From Symbiobacteriaceae bacterium (lineage in GTDB: Bacteria; Bacillota_E; Symbiobacteriia; Symbiobacteriales; Symbiobacteriaceae), in the NCBI GenBank assembly GCA_027356675.1, contig DAHVXO010000047.1, positions 1 through 28,984 on the forward strand: a stretch of 28,984 nucleotides of DNA. Direction: 5' to 3'. A program made the translations under genes and the position numbers. A model generated the notes under the pieces. That model was not told the origin of the DNA. It saw only the letters and a list, made by a program, of their open reading frames with translations, and made no database searches. Each line of letters begins with the position of its first letter. Within the stretch, counting starts at the first letter, position 1. Positions 21,324-28,691 of the stretch are shown piece after piece.

Positions 21324-22811
21324 TTGGCGCGTCAAACGTGCCCCGGGTGCGGCGCCTCTGCGCCCGAGGGCAGTAACTTTTGCCCGGAGTGCGGCCGGGC
21401 GCTGGGGAGCGTTGAGCGGCCCCGACAGGCCGCTAATCAGGGAGGAGGCTGGGTTGAGTTCATCGACCGAGCCTGGGACTTCTTTGCTTCCACCAAGGTG
21501 GCTTCCATCCTGATCGTCCTGATCGCGGTGGGCTCCATTGCCGGCACCCTGATCGAACAGGAGAACCTTTACCAGGACTGGCGTCCTCCGGCCATGTATT
21601 ATCCGGTTCGCTACGGTCAGTTCTGGGGCAACCTGTTCATGAGGCTGGGCCTGACCCATGCATATACGTCCATCTGGTATGTCGTGCTGGTCCTGATGAT
21701 CGTGGTCAGCCTGATCATCTGCTCCCTACAGCGCCTGGTGCCCCTCCACCGGACGCTGACCCGGCCCCAGGTCTGGAAGCTGCCGCACTTCATCGAGCGG
21801 CAGGAACTCGTCTATAAAGTGGAAGGCAGCCTCGAGGAGATGGCCAGCAAGCTGTCGAAGCGGGGCTATAAGATCGTGCGGGACCGGGAGTGCCTCTACG
21901 CCGACAAGGGACGCCTAAGCCGGTACGGCCCGTACATCATCCACATCGGCCTTCTCATCGTCTGCTTTGCTGCCTTTATGAAGGCGATTCCCAGTTGGGA
22001 ACAGACGAAGGACGTTTGGATCCCGGATGGCCAGACTGTAAAAGTTCCGGAAACTAACTTTGCGATTACGAACCATAAGTTCACGATGGAGCTCTATCCA
22101 AACGGTGCGCCTTCCCTTTTTGCCACGGATGCCTCGATCATCCAGGACGGGCAGGAGGTCCTCCGCCAGACCATCGAGGTGAATAAGCCACTCTCTTTCG
22201 GCGGTTGGGAGATCTATCAGGCCTCCTGGCGGGAGGAGCCCGGCGTCGCCCGGGTCCGGGTGGTGGCTGACCTGCCGGAGAAGCCCGTGGTGGCCAGTGT
22301 CGATTTGGACCTGCGCCAGCCCCAGACGGAGTATAAACTGAACGATCGAGTCAAGATGGTAGTGTCCGCTTATTACCACAATTTTACGGTAGATAAGGAG
22401 ACACAGCAGCCCACCAACGCCAGCTTTGAGGTGAAGAACCCGGTCTTCATGGTCGAGTTCGACGACATTCAGACCGGAAAGTCGGTGGGACGGGCCGCCC
22501 TGGTCGTCTTCGGGAACGGCCAGCCCGTTTTTGAGGGGCCGCTCTACCTGACCGTCGATAAGGTGGACAGTCGCTGGTACACGGCGCTGAAGCTGCACCG
22601 GGATCGGACCACCCCGTATATGTTTGCTGGGCTGGCCGTAGTGATGCTGGGCATGGTCCTCACGTTCTTTGTCTTCCACTGGCAGGTCTGGGTGCGCGAG
22701 GAGCAGGGGAAGCTCTTGCTGGGTGGCCGTGCCTATAAGAACAAGTTTGGCCTGAAGCAGGAGTTCAAGCGCCTGTTCGGGCCGCCCAATGGGGAGGGGA
22801 CCGCCGCGTGA
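21324..22811 (+). CDS. resB: Cytochrome c biogenesis protein ResB with N-terminal zinc ribbon
   Basis: 495 residues, TTG 21324 with AGGAGG seven bases upstream. A zinc ribbon (C-P-G-C-G, then C-P-E-C-G) at residues 6-25 precedes the ResB/Ccs1 body: S-T-K-V-A-S-I-L-I-V-L-I-A-V-G-S-I-A-G-T at the first helix, a second and third helix (about 115-135, 205-225), a large outer domain, and a final helix at about 430-450. It forms the system II cytochrome c synthase with CcsB, ligating haem to apocytochrome C-x-x-C-H. The stop overlaps the ccsB start (GTGA). Confidence 0.93.
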   Translation: MARQTCPGCGASAPEGSNFCPECGRALGSVERPRQAANQGGGWVEFIDRAWDFFASTKVASILIVLIAVGSIAGTLIEQENLYQDWRPPAMYYPVRYGQFWGNLFMRLGLTHAYTSIWYVVLVLMIVVSLIICSLQRLVPLHRTLTRPQVWKLPHFIERQELVYKVEGSLEEMASKLSKRGYKIVRDRECLYADKGRLSRYGPYIIHIGLLIVCFAAFMKAIPSWEQTKDVWIPDGQTVKVPETNFAITNHKFTMELYPNGAPSLFATDASIIQDGQEVLRQTIEVNKPLSFGGWEIYQASWREEPGVARVRVVADLPEKPVVASVDLDLRQPQTEYKLNDRVKMVVSAYYHNFTVDKETQQPTNASFEVKNPVFMVEFDDIQTGKSVGRAALVVFGNGQPVFEGPLYLTVDKVDSRWYTALKLHRDRTTPYMFAGLAVVMLGMVLTFFVFHWQVWVREEQGKLLLGGRAYKNKFGLKQEFKRLFGPPNGEGTAA

Positions 22812-24109
22812 CGCCGCCAAATCCTTCGCTGGTCACGTTGAGCCAGTGGCTCCTGGGAGGAGCTTTTGCCGGTTATCTGGCTGCGACGCTTCTGTTCGTC
22901 TCCGGCTTTATCGGCAACCGCATTTCGCACGGCGCCAAGTTCGCCAGGACGGGGCGCTGGGGGGTGAACGCCCACCTGTTGGGCGTACTTTTCCACGCCG
23001 GCGCCATCCTGGCCCGGTGGCAGGGGGCAGGACACTGGCCGACCTCCAACATGTTTGAGTTTATCGGCTTCATGACCTTCACCAGCATGCTCGCCTTCCA
23101 GGTAATCTGCCGGATGTACGACCTGCCGCTGCTGGGCTCGCTGGTCGCCCCCATCGGCGTAGTGATGATGGCGTATTCCTACGTCTTCCCGCCCAAGGTG
23201 GCGCCGCTGGTGCCCGCCTTGAAAAGCTATTGGCTTCCTCTGCACGTCAGCATGGCCGCACTGGGCGAGGGTTTTTTCGCCGTGGCCTTCGGCGCTGCAT
23301 TGCTCTACCTGCTGCGGGTGCGCGGGCTCGAACTGGCGGCGGCTGAAGGAGGGCGGGCCGAGGTGGCTGCCGCAGCCACGGCAGCCGGCCCGAGCAAGGG
23401 GGGGCAGCCGACGGAGGCCGAGGTGCGCACGAAGTGGGAGCGGATCTGGGGCCACCGTGGGCTGGAGGCGCTCTTCTACGTGATCCTGGTGCTGGTGGGC
23501 TTCACCTTGCTTGCACTGGTCTTCCGCTACTCGGGCTTCCAGTGGCTGTTTGACAAAGCAACCTACCGCCTTCCGCCGCTGATTGGTCCGGCGGGTGAGG
23601 CTGTGGGCAGCAAGGGGAGCGTGCTGGGCATCCCAATGCCGGCCGTCATCGCACCGCAGGGCTGGAACGGACGGCAGTTGAACACGTTGATGTACTCGCT
23701 GGTCATGGGCGGAATCCTCTACGGGCTGATCCGCCGCTTCATCACCCACGGGCCGATCGGCGACTTCCTGGCTCGGCGGGTTCCGGTCGACCCGGAGATG
23801 CTGGACGAGATCAGCTACCGCGCGGTGGCCATTGGCTATCCGATTTTCACCCTGGGCGCCCTGGTCTTCGCTATGCTCTGGGCCAAGGAGGCCTGGGGCC
23901 GTTACTGGTTCTTCGATCCGAAGGAGACCTGGGCTTTGATTGCCTGGCTGGTCTACTCGGCTTACCTCCACCTGCGGATTACCAAGGGGTGGGAGGGGCG
24001 GAGCTCGGCCTGGGTGGCGGTACTCGGCTTCGGCGTGGTCCTCTTCACCCTGGTGGGCGTCAACCTCTTGATCGTCGGCCTGCACAGCTACGCAGGGAGC
24101 GACGTCTAG
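22808..24109 (+). CDS. ccsB: Cytochrome c biogenesis protein CcsB/ResC (haem-handling)
   Basis: 433 residues, about eight helices. The haem-binding Trp-rich loop is recognised as W-G-R-Y-W-F-F-D-P-K-E-T-W-A-L-I-A-W, where the family mostly has W-G-x-x-W-x-W-D-x-K-E-x-W; one Trp is Phe here. Conserved His residues are expected nearby (L-P-L-H-V-S-M-A, and Y-L-H-L-R). A 60-residue hydrophilic insertion (about 178-215, rich in Ala, Glu, Arg) separates helices. GTG 22808 overlaps the resB stop. Last gene of the operon, followed by a strong terminator. Confidence 0.93.
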   Translation: MTPPNPSLVTLSQWLLGGAFAGYLAATLLFVSGFIGNRISHGAKFARTGRWGVNAHLLGVLFHAGAILARWQGAGHWPTSNMFEFIGFMTFTSMLAFQVICRMYDLPLLGSLVAPIGVVMMAYSYVFPPKVAPLVPALKSYWLPLHVSMAALGEGFFAVAFGAALLYLLRVRGLELAAAEGGRAEVAAAATAAGPSKGGQPTEAEVRTKWERIWGHRGLEALFYVILVLVGFTLLALVFRYSGFQWLFDKATYRLPPLIGPAGEAVGSKGSVLGIPMPAVIAPQGWNGRQLNTLMYSLVMGGILYGLIRRFITHGPIGDFLARRVPVDPEMLDEISYRAVAIGYPIFTLGALVFAMLWAKEAWGRYWFFDPKETWALIAWLVYSAYLHLRITKGWEGRSSAWVAVLGFGVVLFTLVGVNLLIVGLHSYAGSDV

Positions 24110-24167
24110 CTAGGCCGATGGCCAGGCTTCTACCTGTAAGGGTCAAGAACCGGGGACCTCAGACAGA

Positions 24168-24215
24168 AAGGCGGCAAACAGACCGGACTAGACACGCCGG
24201 TCAGCTTGCCGCCTT
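24168..24215 (+). terminator. Terminator of the cytochrome c biogenesis operon
   Basis: Outer stem AAGGCGGCAA / TTGCCGCCTT (10 bp) encloses an inner stem GACCGG / CCGGTC, followed by GTTCATC. It starts 59 bases after the ccsB stop. Confidence 0.75.
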
Positions 24216-24295
24216 GTTCATCGGAACACATCTTCACCAGCAAGGCTGTTGGACGATGGAGAACATGGGATTCACCACGAACCCGCCGCTCTATG

Positions 24296-24320
24296 GGGAG
24301 AATTCAAACTGTATTCTCCC
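24296..24320. terminator. Hairpin downstream of tatA
   Basis: Eight-base perfect inverted repeat GGGAGAAT / ATTCTCCC with a 9-base loop, about 40 bases beyond the tatA stop. No T run on the minus strand. It may close the minus-strand operon. The 80 bases between it and the previous terminator show nothing recognisable. Confidence 0.4.
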
Positions 24321-24361
24321 TCCTTGTGCGGTCGCTGCTGTCGGAAAGGGGACACCGTGTC

Positions 24362-24514
24362 CTATTCCCCGTTCCCCCGAAGCGACCGCCTGAACTCCCT
24401 GATTCCCTGGCCGATTGACTGTCCAAGGTCAGGCAGTCTTTTGGCCCCGAAGAGAAGCAACATAACGGCGGTAATGAGCAGGAGTTCACCCCAACCCAAA
24501 CGGCCACCGAACAC
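24362..24514 (-). CDS. tatA: Twin-arginine translocase subunit TatA (50 aa)
   Basis: GTG 24514 with GGGGAG eight bases upstream encodes M-F-G-G-R-L-G-W-G-E-L-L-L-I, then one membrane helix, the hinge F-G-A-K-R-L-P-D-L-G, and the amphipathic helix Q-S-I-G-Q-G-I-R-E-F-R-R-S-L. F-G-x-K-x-L-P is diagnostic of TatA/E. It forms the pore part of the Tat exporter of folded proteins. It lies 72 bases downstream of the ZIP gene in the same direction, in the unit that begins with a Tat-signal copper oxidase; this suggests a dedicated export partner. No tatC is in the window. Confidence 0.85.
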   Translation of the reverse strand: MFGGRLGWGELLLITAVMLLLFGAKRLPDLGQSIGQGIREFRRSLRGNGE

Positions 24515-24586
24515 GACAGTCTCCCCCTTATCATCAGGGCCGATTTCCTCCGCGATGGGCCGGAACGTACTTACTTCACCAGACAG

Positions 24587-25810
24587 CTACGGAACCAGGA
24601 GAGCCGTCAGGTACATGATCGCTGCGCCCGCGGCGAATCCGCCAATGTTCAGCCACACGCCGGACCGATTCTCTTTGATCAGGAGTTTGCCCACTTCGTA
24701 GATCACCTGAGCAATGGCTCCTGCGCCGATCCCAAAGAACAAGACCGTGGGATAGCGGGACTCTGTGAAGGCGCCCAGCCACGTTCCAACGATGGCCGGT
24801 GCGCCGGCCAGGAGAGCAAGCTTGACGAAATGCCTGAATCCGGGCTGGTCACGTAGGATGGGGGCGGCGATGCCGACGCCCTCGGTAATGTTGTGCAACG
24901 TGAACCCGATTACCAGGAAGGTCCCAAGGGATGCCTCACCGACGGCAAAGGCCGAACCAATGGCAAGGCCTTCGCCCAGGTTGTGCAACCCAATGCCAAG
25001 CGCCACGAGATAGGCGAGGCGCAACCGGCCCCCGCTCCCGTCCCCAGGCGCCGACGGGCGTTCCGTACCCCCGATGGCGACCAGCGCCATGAGCGACAGC
25101 AGAGTACCGAACACAAATACCGGGAAGCCCCTGAAGACGCCTGCCAGATCGCCCGCTTTTTCCAGCCCTTCCACGATGGTGTCGATGAGGAGGAACGCCA
25201 GCAGGCCGACAGTCAGTGCAAGGACAAAATGAACCGCTGCCTTCCCAGTCCGCCGGAGAAAGGGGAACCAGAGGAGTCCGAGACCAACCGGCACGATCCC
25301 CACATAGAGGCCGATCAGTGCGTAAACGCTGAAGGAGCGCCCAGACACGGTCGGGGTTTCCGCAGTAACCGGAATCTCATGGGTGAAGATGAGACTGTTG
25401 GTCGTGATCAGTTTGATCTCAAGTCGCTCGCCCGCCACCCACGGATAGTCGAGCCGCATCGTGGCGGTCCGGAGGCGCCCGATCTCCGGGGACGGGTCGA
25501 ACCTGGGTTCCCAGACGGCGTCGTCAACGATCACTTGAGCAATGGTCACGGCCTGTGGCCCGGTGTTCCGAAGCGCGACCTGGATCTCTCCGGGGCGCAA
25601 CACGACTCGCTCGAAGGTCACCTCTTCAACCGGGGCCGCCGAAGGAACGAGGTTCCCGGCTCCCGTGAGGTCAAACAGCATGAGCAGGCCGGCAAGCAGA
25701 ATCAGCGGCATGACGGCGCCTACCCAGAAAAGCGGAGAGCGCTTCGGGCGTGTTCCCACCGGAACCGGCTCTACTCCCTGTTTGGGCTCCGATGTGACGT
25801 TCTTGGCCAT
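24587..25810 (-). CDS. ZIP-family metal transporter with N-terminal extracytoplasmic domain
   Basis: 407 residues. Residues 27-47 are a membrane helix. Residues 55-155 form a beta-rich outer domain (F-E-R-V-V-L-R-P-G-E-I-Q-V-A-L-R-N-T-G-P), Ig or cupredoxin-like in look. Seven or eight helices of a ZIP transporter follow, with the metal-site motifs H-N-L-G-E-G-L-A-I-G-S-A-F and H-N-I-T-E-G-V-G-I-A-A-P. ZIPs move Zn2+ and other divalent ions into the cytoplasm. The extra domain is not usual for ZIPs and may take metal from the copper oxidase encoded 13 bases upstream. ATG 25810 start. Confidence 0.85.
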   Translation of the reverse strand: MAKNVTSEPKQGVEPVPVGTRPKRSPLFWVGAVMPLILLAGLLMLFDLTGAGNLVPSAAPVEEVTFERVVLRPGEIQVALRNTGPQAVTIAQVIVDDAVWEPRFDPSPEIGRLRTATMRLDYPWVAGERLEIKLITTNSLIFTHEIPVTAETPTVSGRSFSVYALIGLYVGIVPVGLGLLWFPFLRRTGKAAVHFVLALTVGLLAFLLIDTIVEGLEKAGDLAGVFRGFPVFVFGTLLSLMALVAIGGTERPSAPGDGSGGRLRLAYLVALGIGLHNLGEGLAIGSAFAVGEASLGTFLVIGFTLHNITEGVGIAAPILRDQPGFRHFVKLALLAGAPAIVGTWLGAFTESRYPTVLFFGIGAGAIAQVIYEVGKLLIKENRSGVWLNIGGFAAGAAIMYLTALLVP

Positions 25811-25823
25811 AATACAGCCCCCC

Positions 25824-26834
25824 TCACTTGGCGTCGAACAGCCCGAGCCACCCCAACTCGGCGAACTCGCTCTGGTGGGCGTGGAACATGTACCTGCCCG
25901 GGAACTTCAGGTCGAATTCCAGAATCCCGCGTTCGCCCTGACACTGCATCACCGTGTCGGTGTACAGGTACTGGTCGGGTCGGGTACCGGTGGGGTAGTA
26001 CCGGAACATCCCGGCGTGCAGGTGAAAGGAGTTGATCAGGTCAAACTCGGTCATGTTGACGAGGTAGATGCGGATCAGCTCCCCGACGGTGACCGGGATT
26101 GGCCGGGCCTGATAGGCGAAGGCAACGCCATTGACGGTGTAAAACTCATTGGCGCTGTCCTGGTCCAGGTCGAAGCCGTTCATGACCATGACCATTTCCT
26201 TCGCCGGCGGCCGTCCACCCGGCGGATCGACGATGAAGGCACCATACAGTCCCTTGTGGATGTGCCGTTTCAGCGGCATCACGTGGCAGTGGTACGGATG
26301 GAGACCAAACGGTGCGGCCTCAAACTCGTACACGAACCTTCCGCCAGGCGCCACCGCCGCCATGCCGTCCATGTTGGGCGGGTGGAACCCATGGAAGTGG
26401 ATCGAATGAGGGTGGCTGCCCTTGTTTTCAAAGTGGACACGAACCAGGTCGCCCTCCGTGCAGCGGATGGTGGGACCCGGGACCTGCCCGTTGTAGGTCC
26501 AGGCCGGAAACTTGATCCCCCGGGCGATTTCGATCTCCTTGTCGATGGCCACCAATCGGTATTCCCTTATGGTCCGCCCTGTGGCCGTCTTGCTCGTTTC
26601 GCCGTAATCGAACTCGTACAGGAACTTGTGCGGATCAAGATCGACGTAGCTTGTGGGAGCTGCGAAGTGCCCGGTACTTCCCATGTCGTGCCCGTTACCT
26701 GCCCCTGAACCGTGGCCTTCTGCCGCAACTATTCCTGACATGCCTGTGGCGTTCAGGGTCGCCAATCCCGCAACCCCAACTGCCCCCCACCCGACTTTCC
26801 GGAGAAAGTCACGCCGACTGCCCTCGTCCCCCAT
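25824..26834 (-). CDS. Two-domain multicopper oxidase / NirK-like copper protein with Tat signal
   Basis: 336 residues from ATG 26834 (GGAGGGATC upstream). Tat signal S-R-R-D-F-L-R-K-V-G-W and hydrophobic stretch end near A-A-E-G-H-G. Two cupredoxin domains: I-H-F-H-G-F-H-P and P-Y-H-C-H-V-M-P-L-K-R-H-I-H-K-G-L in the first, which therefore carries the type 1 Cys (H-C-H); F-H-L-H-A-G-M-F and M-F-H-A-H-Q-S-E-F-A-E-L-G-W in the second. This order (type 1 site in domain 1) is that of NirK-like and type B two-domain oxidases. The inter-domain copper ligands are plausible, but the substrate is not known. First gene of the operon with ZIP and tatA. Confidence 0.9.
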   Translation of the reverse strand: MGDEGSRRDFLRKVGWGAVGVAGLATLNATGMSGIVAAEGHGSGAGNGHDMGSTGHFAAPTSYVDLDPHKFLYEFDYGETSKTATGRTIREYRLVAIDKEIEIARGIKFPAWTYNGQVPGPTIRCTEGDLVRVHFENKGSHPHSIHFHGFHPPNMDGMAAVAPGGRFVYEFEAAPFGLHPYHCHVMPLKRHIHKGLYGAFIVDPPGGRPPAKEMVMVMNGFDLDQDSANEFYTVNGVAFAYQARPIPVTVGELIRIYLVNMTEFDLINSFHLHAGMFRYYPTGTRPDQYLYTDTVMQCQGERGILEFDLKFPGRYMFHAHQSEFAELGWLGLFDAK

Positions 26835-26880
26835 GGCGATCCCTCCACTCCATTTTCTCCTGGGTTGGCTCTCATTGTGG

Positions 26881-26909
26881 ATTATAGAAACACTTTTAGT
26901 CAAGACCAA
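26881..26909 (-). promoter_or_regulatory. Sigma-A promoter of the oxidase-ZIP-tatA operon
   Basis: Minus strand TTGGTC (26909-26904), 17-base spacer, perfect TATAAT (26886-26881). It gives a leader of about 40 bases. A small inverted repeat CCCGC/GCGGG lies just upstream at about 26929-26942. Confidence 0.7.
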
Positions 26910-27108
26910 CTTTTACAGCGAAAAATTCCCGCCAATGCGGGCGGTGTATCTTATGCAAGTCGTGGTTCTGGGTTGCCGACTACTAAAAAGCCAGGGACTG
27001 GTAGTAGACTACTTATGGGACCGCTTCTCAAGCTGCCTTGCCATGCGGAGATGACACAGAACGGCGCTGTCGGGCGCCATGCCTGCGTGGTCACGGGGAG
27101 GGATCACG

Positions 27109-27924
27109 GTGTCCTATGTGCTTGCAGTTGCTGTGGTAGCTGGCTTGGCTGATGTGCTGGGCGGGTATCTCATGGTCATGCGGCCGTTGCCGAGACGGAC
27201 GATTGACCAGCTGGTTTCATTGGGAGCAGGCTTTCTGTTGGGGGGAGCATTATTTGACCTGTTGCCCGAAGCGATTGAGAGTGAGCCACGTGCCCCGCTC
27301 TTTATCGCCCTGGGGTACGGGACACTGTTTGTAGTTGGCCACCTGTTCGCGCACCATTCTCACGGGCATGACCACCACGAGCCCAAGGCGCGCCTTGCTT
27401 GGAGAGGGGCCCGAGGCTCTGCTCACCGGCGTGAGTTGCATCCGCTGGTTGGCGAACCGCATGCGCCCGAACCGCACATCTCTGCAGGAGCTAGCTGGGC
27501 CGCTTTGCTCGGGATGATCTTGCACACGTTCTTTGATGGGGCTGCCATCGCGGCAGCTTTCCGAGGGAATAAGAAGATGGGGCTACTGGTCTTTCTAGCG
27601 GTTTTCCTCCACAAGCTCCCAGAAGGCTTCAGCATGTCTGCGATCATGGTGTCAGCTGCCCGGGGGCGCTTGACGGCCTTTCTCGCTGCCGTTAGTCTCG
27701 CGTGCTCAACACTGGCCGGCGCGATTTGGGTGATCACCGCCACGGAGCGTTCAGCGACAGGTATGTTCCTGGCACTGGCCACCGGCTCGTTCCTATACAT
27801 CGGGGCCAGCGACATGATTCCGGCGACCGCGTCCAAGGATAGGGTGAACATCTTACTGGTCATCCTCGGAGGGGCACTGGTATATTTGCTGTCGGGTGGC
27901 ATGCATGCCGTCGGGGTGGAGTGA
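27109..27924 (+). CDS. ZIP-family metal transporter with His-rich loop
   Basis: 271 residues. GTG 27109 is chosen (GGGGAGGG seven bases upstream) over the longer frame. Eight helices; the variable loop after helix 3 is rich in His (H-L-F-A-H-H-S-H-G-H-D-H-H-E, later H-A-P-E-P-H). The metal-site motifs are H-T-F-F-D-G-A-A-I-A-A-A-F and H-K-L-P-E-G-F-S-M-S. The likely substrate is Zn2+ or a similar ion. It is unrelated in architecture to the ZIP at 24587-25810. It is followed by the redoxin gene after about 100 bases. Confidence 0.88.
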   Translation: MSYVLAVAVVAGLADVLGGYLMVMRPLPRRTIDQLVSLGAGFLLGGALFDLLPEAIESEPRAPLFIALGYGTLFVVGHLFAHHSHGHDHHEPKARLAWRGARGSAHRRELHPLVGEPHAPEPHISAGASWAALLGMILHTFFDGAAIAAAFRGNKKMGLLVFLAVFLHKLPEGFSMSAIMVSAARGRLTAFLAAVSLACSTLAGAIWVITATERSATGMFLALATGSFLYIGASDMIPATASKDRVNILLVILGGALVYLLSGGMHAVGVE

Positions 27925-28027
27925 AGGGTGAATCTCGATGTGCAGGGCAGGGTGTCGTCTTCATTTCCGCGGGACCTCATTCCCCGGGGCAAACTATGTG
28001 GCTGGAAAAGGAAGGTCGTGTCCCTAC

Positions 28028-28624
28028 ATGGGTAGGAAAGCATGGGCTTGGAAGAACCGGGCGCTCAAAGCGGCGTTGCTCACAATCGTCTCTCTGGTGG
28101 TGGGCGCCTGCTCTGCCGGTAAGACCCCGGATCAGAACACTGTGGCCGAGGGGAGTACCGCACCTGCGTTCGCGCTCCCGGCTGCGGATGGCAAGACGGT
28201 ATCCCTAAGTGACTATCGGGACAAGCAGGCAGTCCTGCTGTTCTTCAGCATGGGTCCTGGCTGACCTCCCTGTATGCAGCAGGTCGTGGATCTGCAACAG
28301 GACAAGCGTTTCAAGGATCTGGGAGTGGAGGTCATCAGCATTGCCCCCGATCCGCTCCCGGCCATCAAGGCTGATGTGCAGCAACTCGGCATCAGGACGC
28401 CCTTCCTCTCCGATTCTGGCAACAAGGTAGCCCAGGCTTACGATGTGATGCGCTGGGCCGCCGCGACCGGCGAACCAGGTCATACCTTCGTCCTCATTGA
28501 CAAGACTGGCCGCATACGCTGGGTGAAGGATTATGGAGCTCCGGAGAACGGTGGCCTCATGTACGTCAAAGTAGACGAGTTGTATGCCGCAGTCTCGTCA
28601 CGCCTCGGAGTCAATCGATCGTAG
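28028..28624 (+). CDS. Thioredoxin-fold (AhpC/TSA-like redoxin) lipoprotein with a probable selenocysteine
   Basis: 198 residues if TGA 28262-28264 (codon 79) is read as selenocysteine. ATG 28028 follows AAGGAAGG by about 11 bases. Lipoprotein signal to V-G-A-C (residues 1-30), then redoxin domain: P-A-F-A-L-P-A-A-D-G-K-T-V-S-L-S-D-Y, L-L-F-F-S-M-G-P-G-U-P-P-C-M-Q-Q, where the active site C-x-x-C has U first, then V-I-S-I-A-P-D-P, F-L-S-D-S-G-N-K-V-A-Q-A-Y and H-T-F-V-L-I-D-K-T-G-R-I-R-W-V-K. The frame after the TGA starts immediately and completes the fold. It would act as a thiol or peroxide reductase on the outer membrane face. Its own terminator follows. Confidence 0.85.
28269..28301 (+). 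promoter_or_regulatory. Predicted bacterial SECIS hairpin in the redoxin gene
   Basis: CCTGT (28269-28273), one bulged A, TGCAG (28275-28279) pair with CTGCA (28292-28296) and ACAGG (28297-28301): ten base pairs around a 12-base loop, CAGGTCGTGGAT, which starts 15 bases after the TGA. If GCAG 28279-28282 is used instead, the loop GTCGTGGAT starts with G. The stem is strong and correctly placed. Confidence 0.6.
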
Positions 28625-28659
28625 ACGAGAGGGGCAGCAGTGGCTCACCTTTTCCACTG

Positions 28660-28691
28660 ACCCGCCCGAGCATGCGCACGGGCGGGTTTTT
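28660..28691 (+). terminator. Rho-independent terminator of the redoxin gene
   Basis: Nine-base perfect stem ACCCGCCCG / CGGGCGGGT, 10-base loop, then TTTTTG. Begins 36 bases after the redoxin stop codon. Confidence 0.9.

Noticed and set aside
22733..24085. 450-codon minus-strand open frame opposite ccsB
   Set aside because: Shadow frame of the high-GC ccsB gene; composition (Gln, His, Arg, Glu without pattern) is that of antisense reading.
24216..24295. Insertion sequence remnant between the ccsB terminator and tatA
   Set aside because: No terminal repeat and no transposase similarity in any frame.
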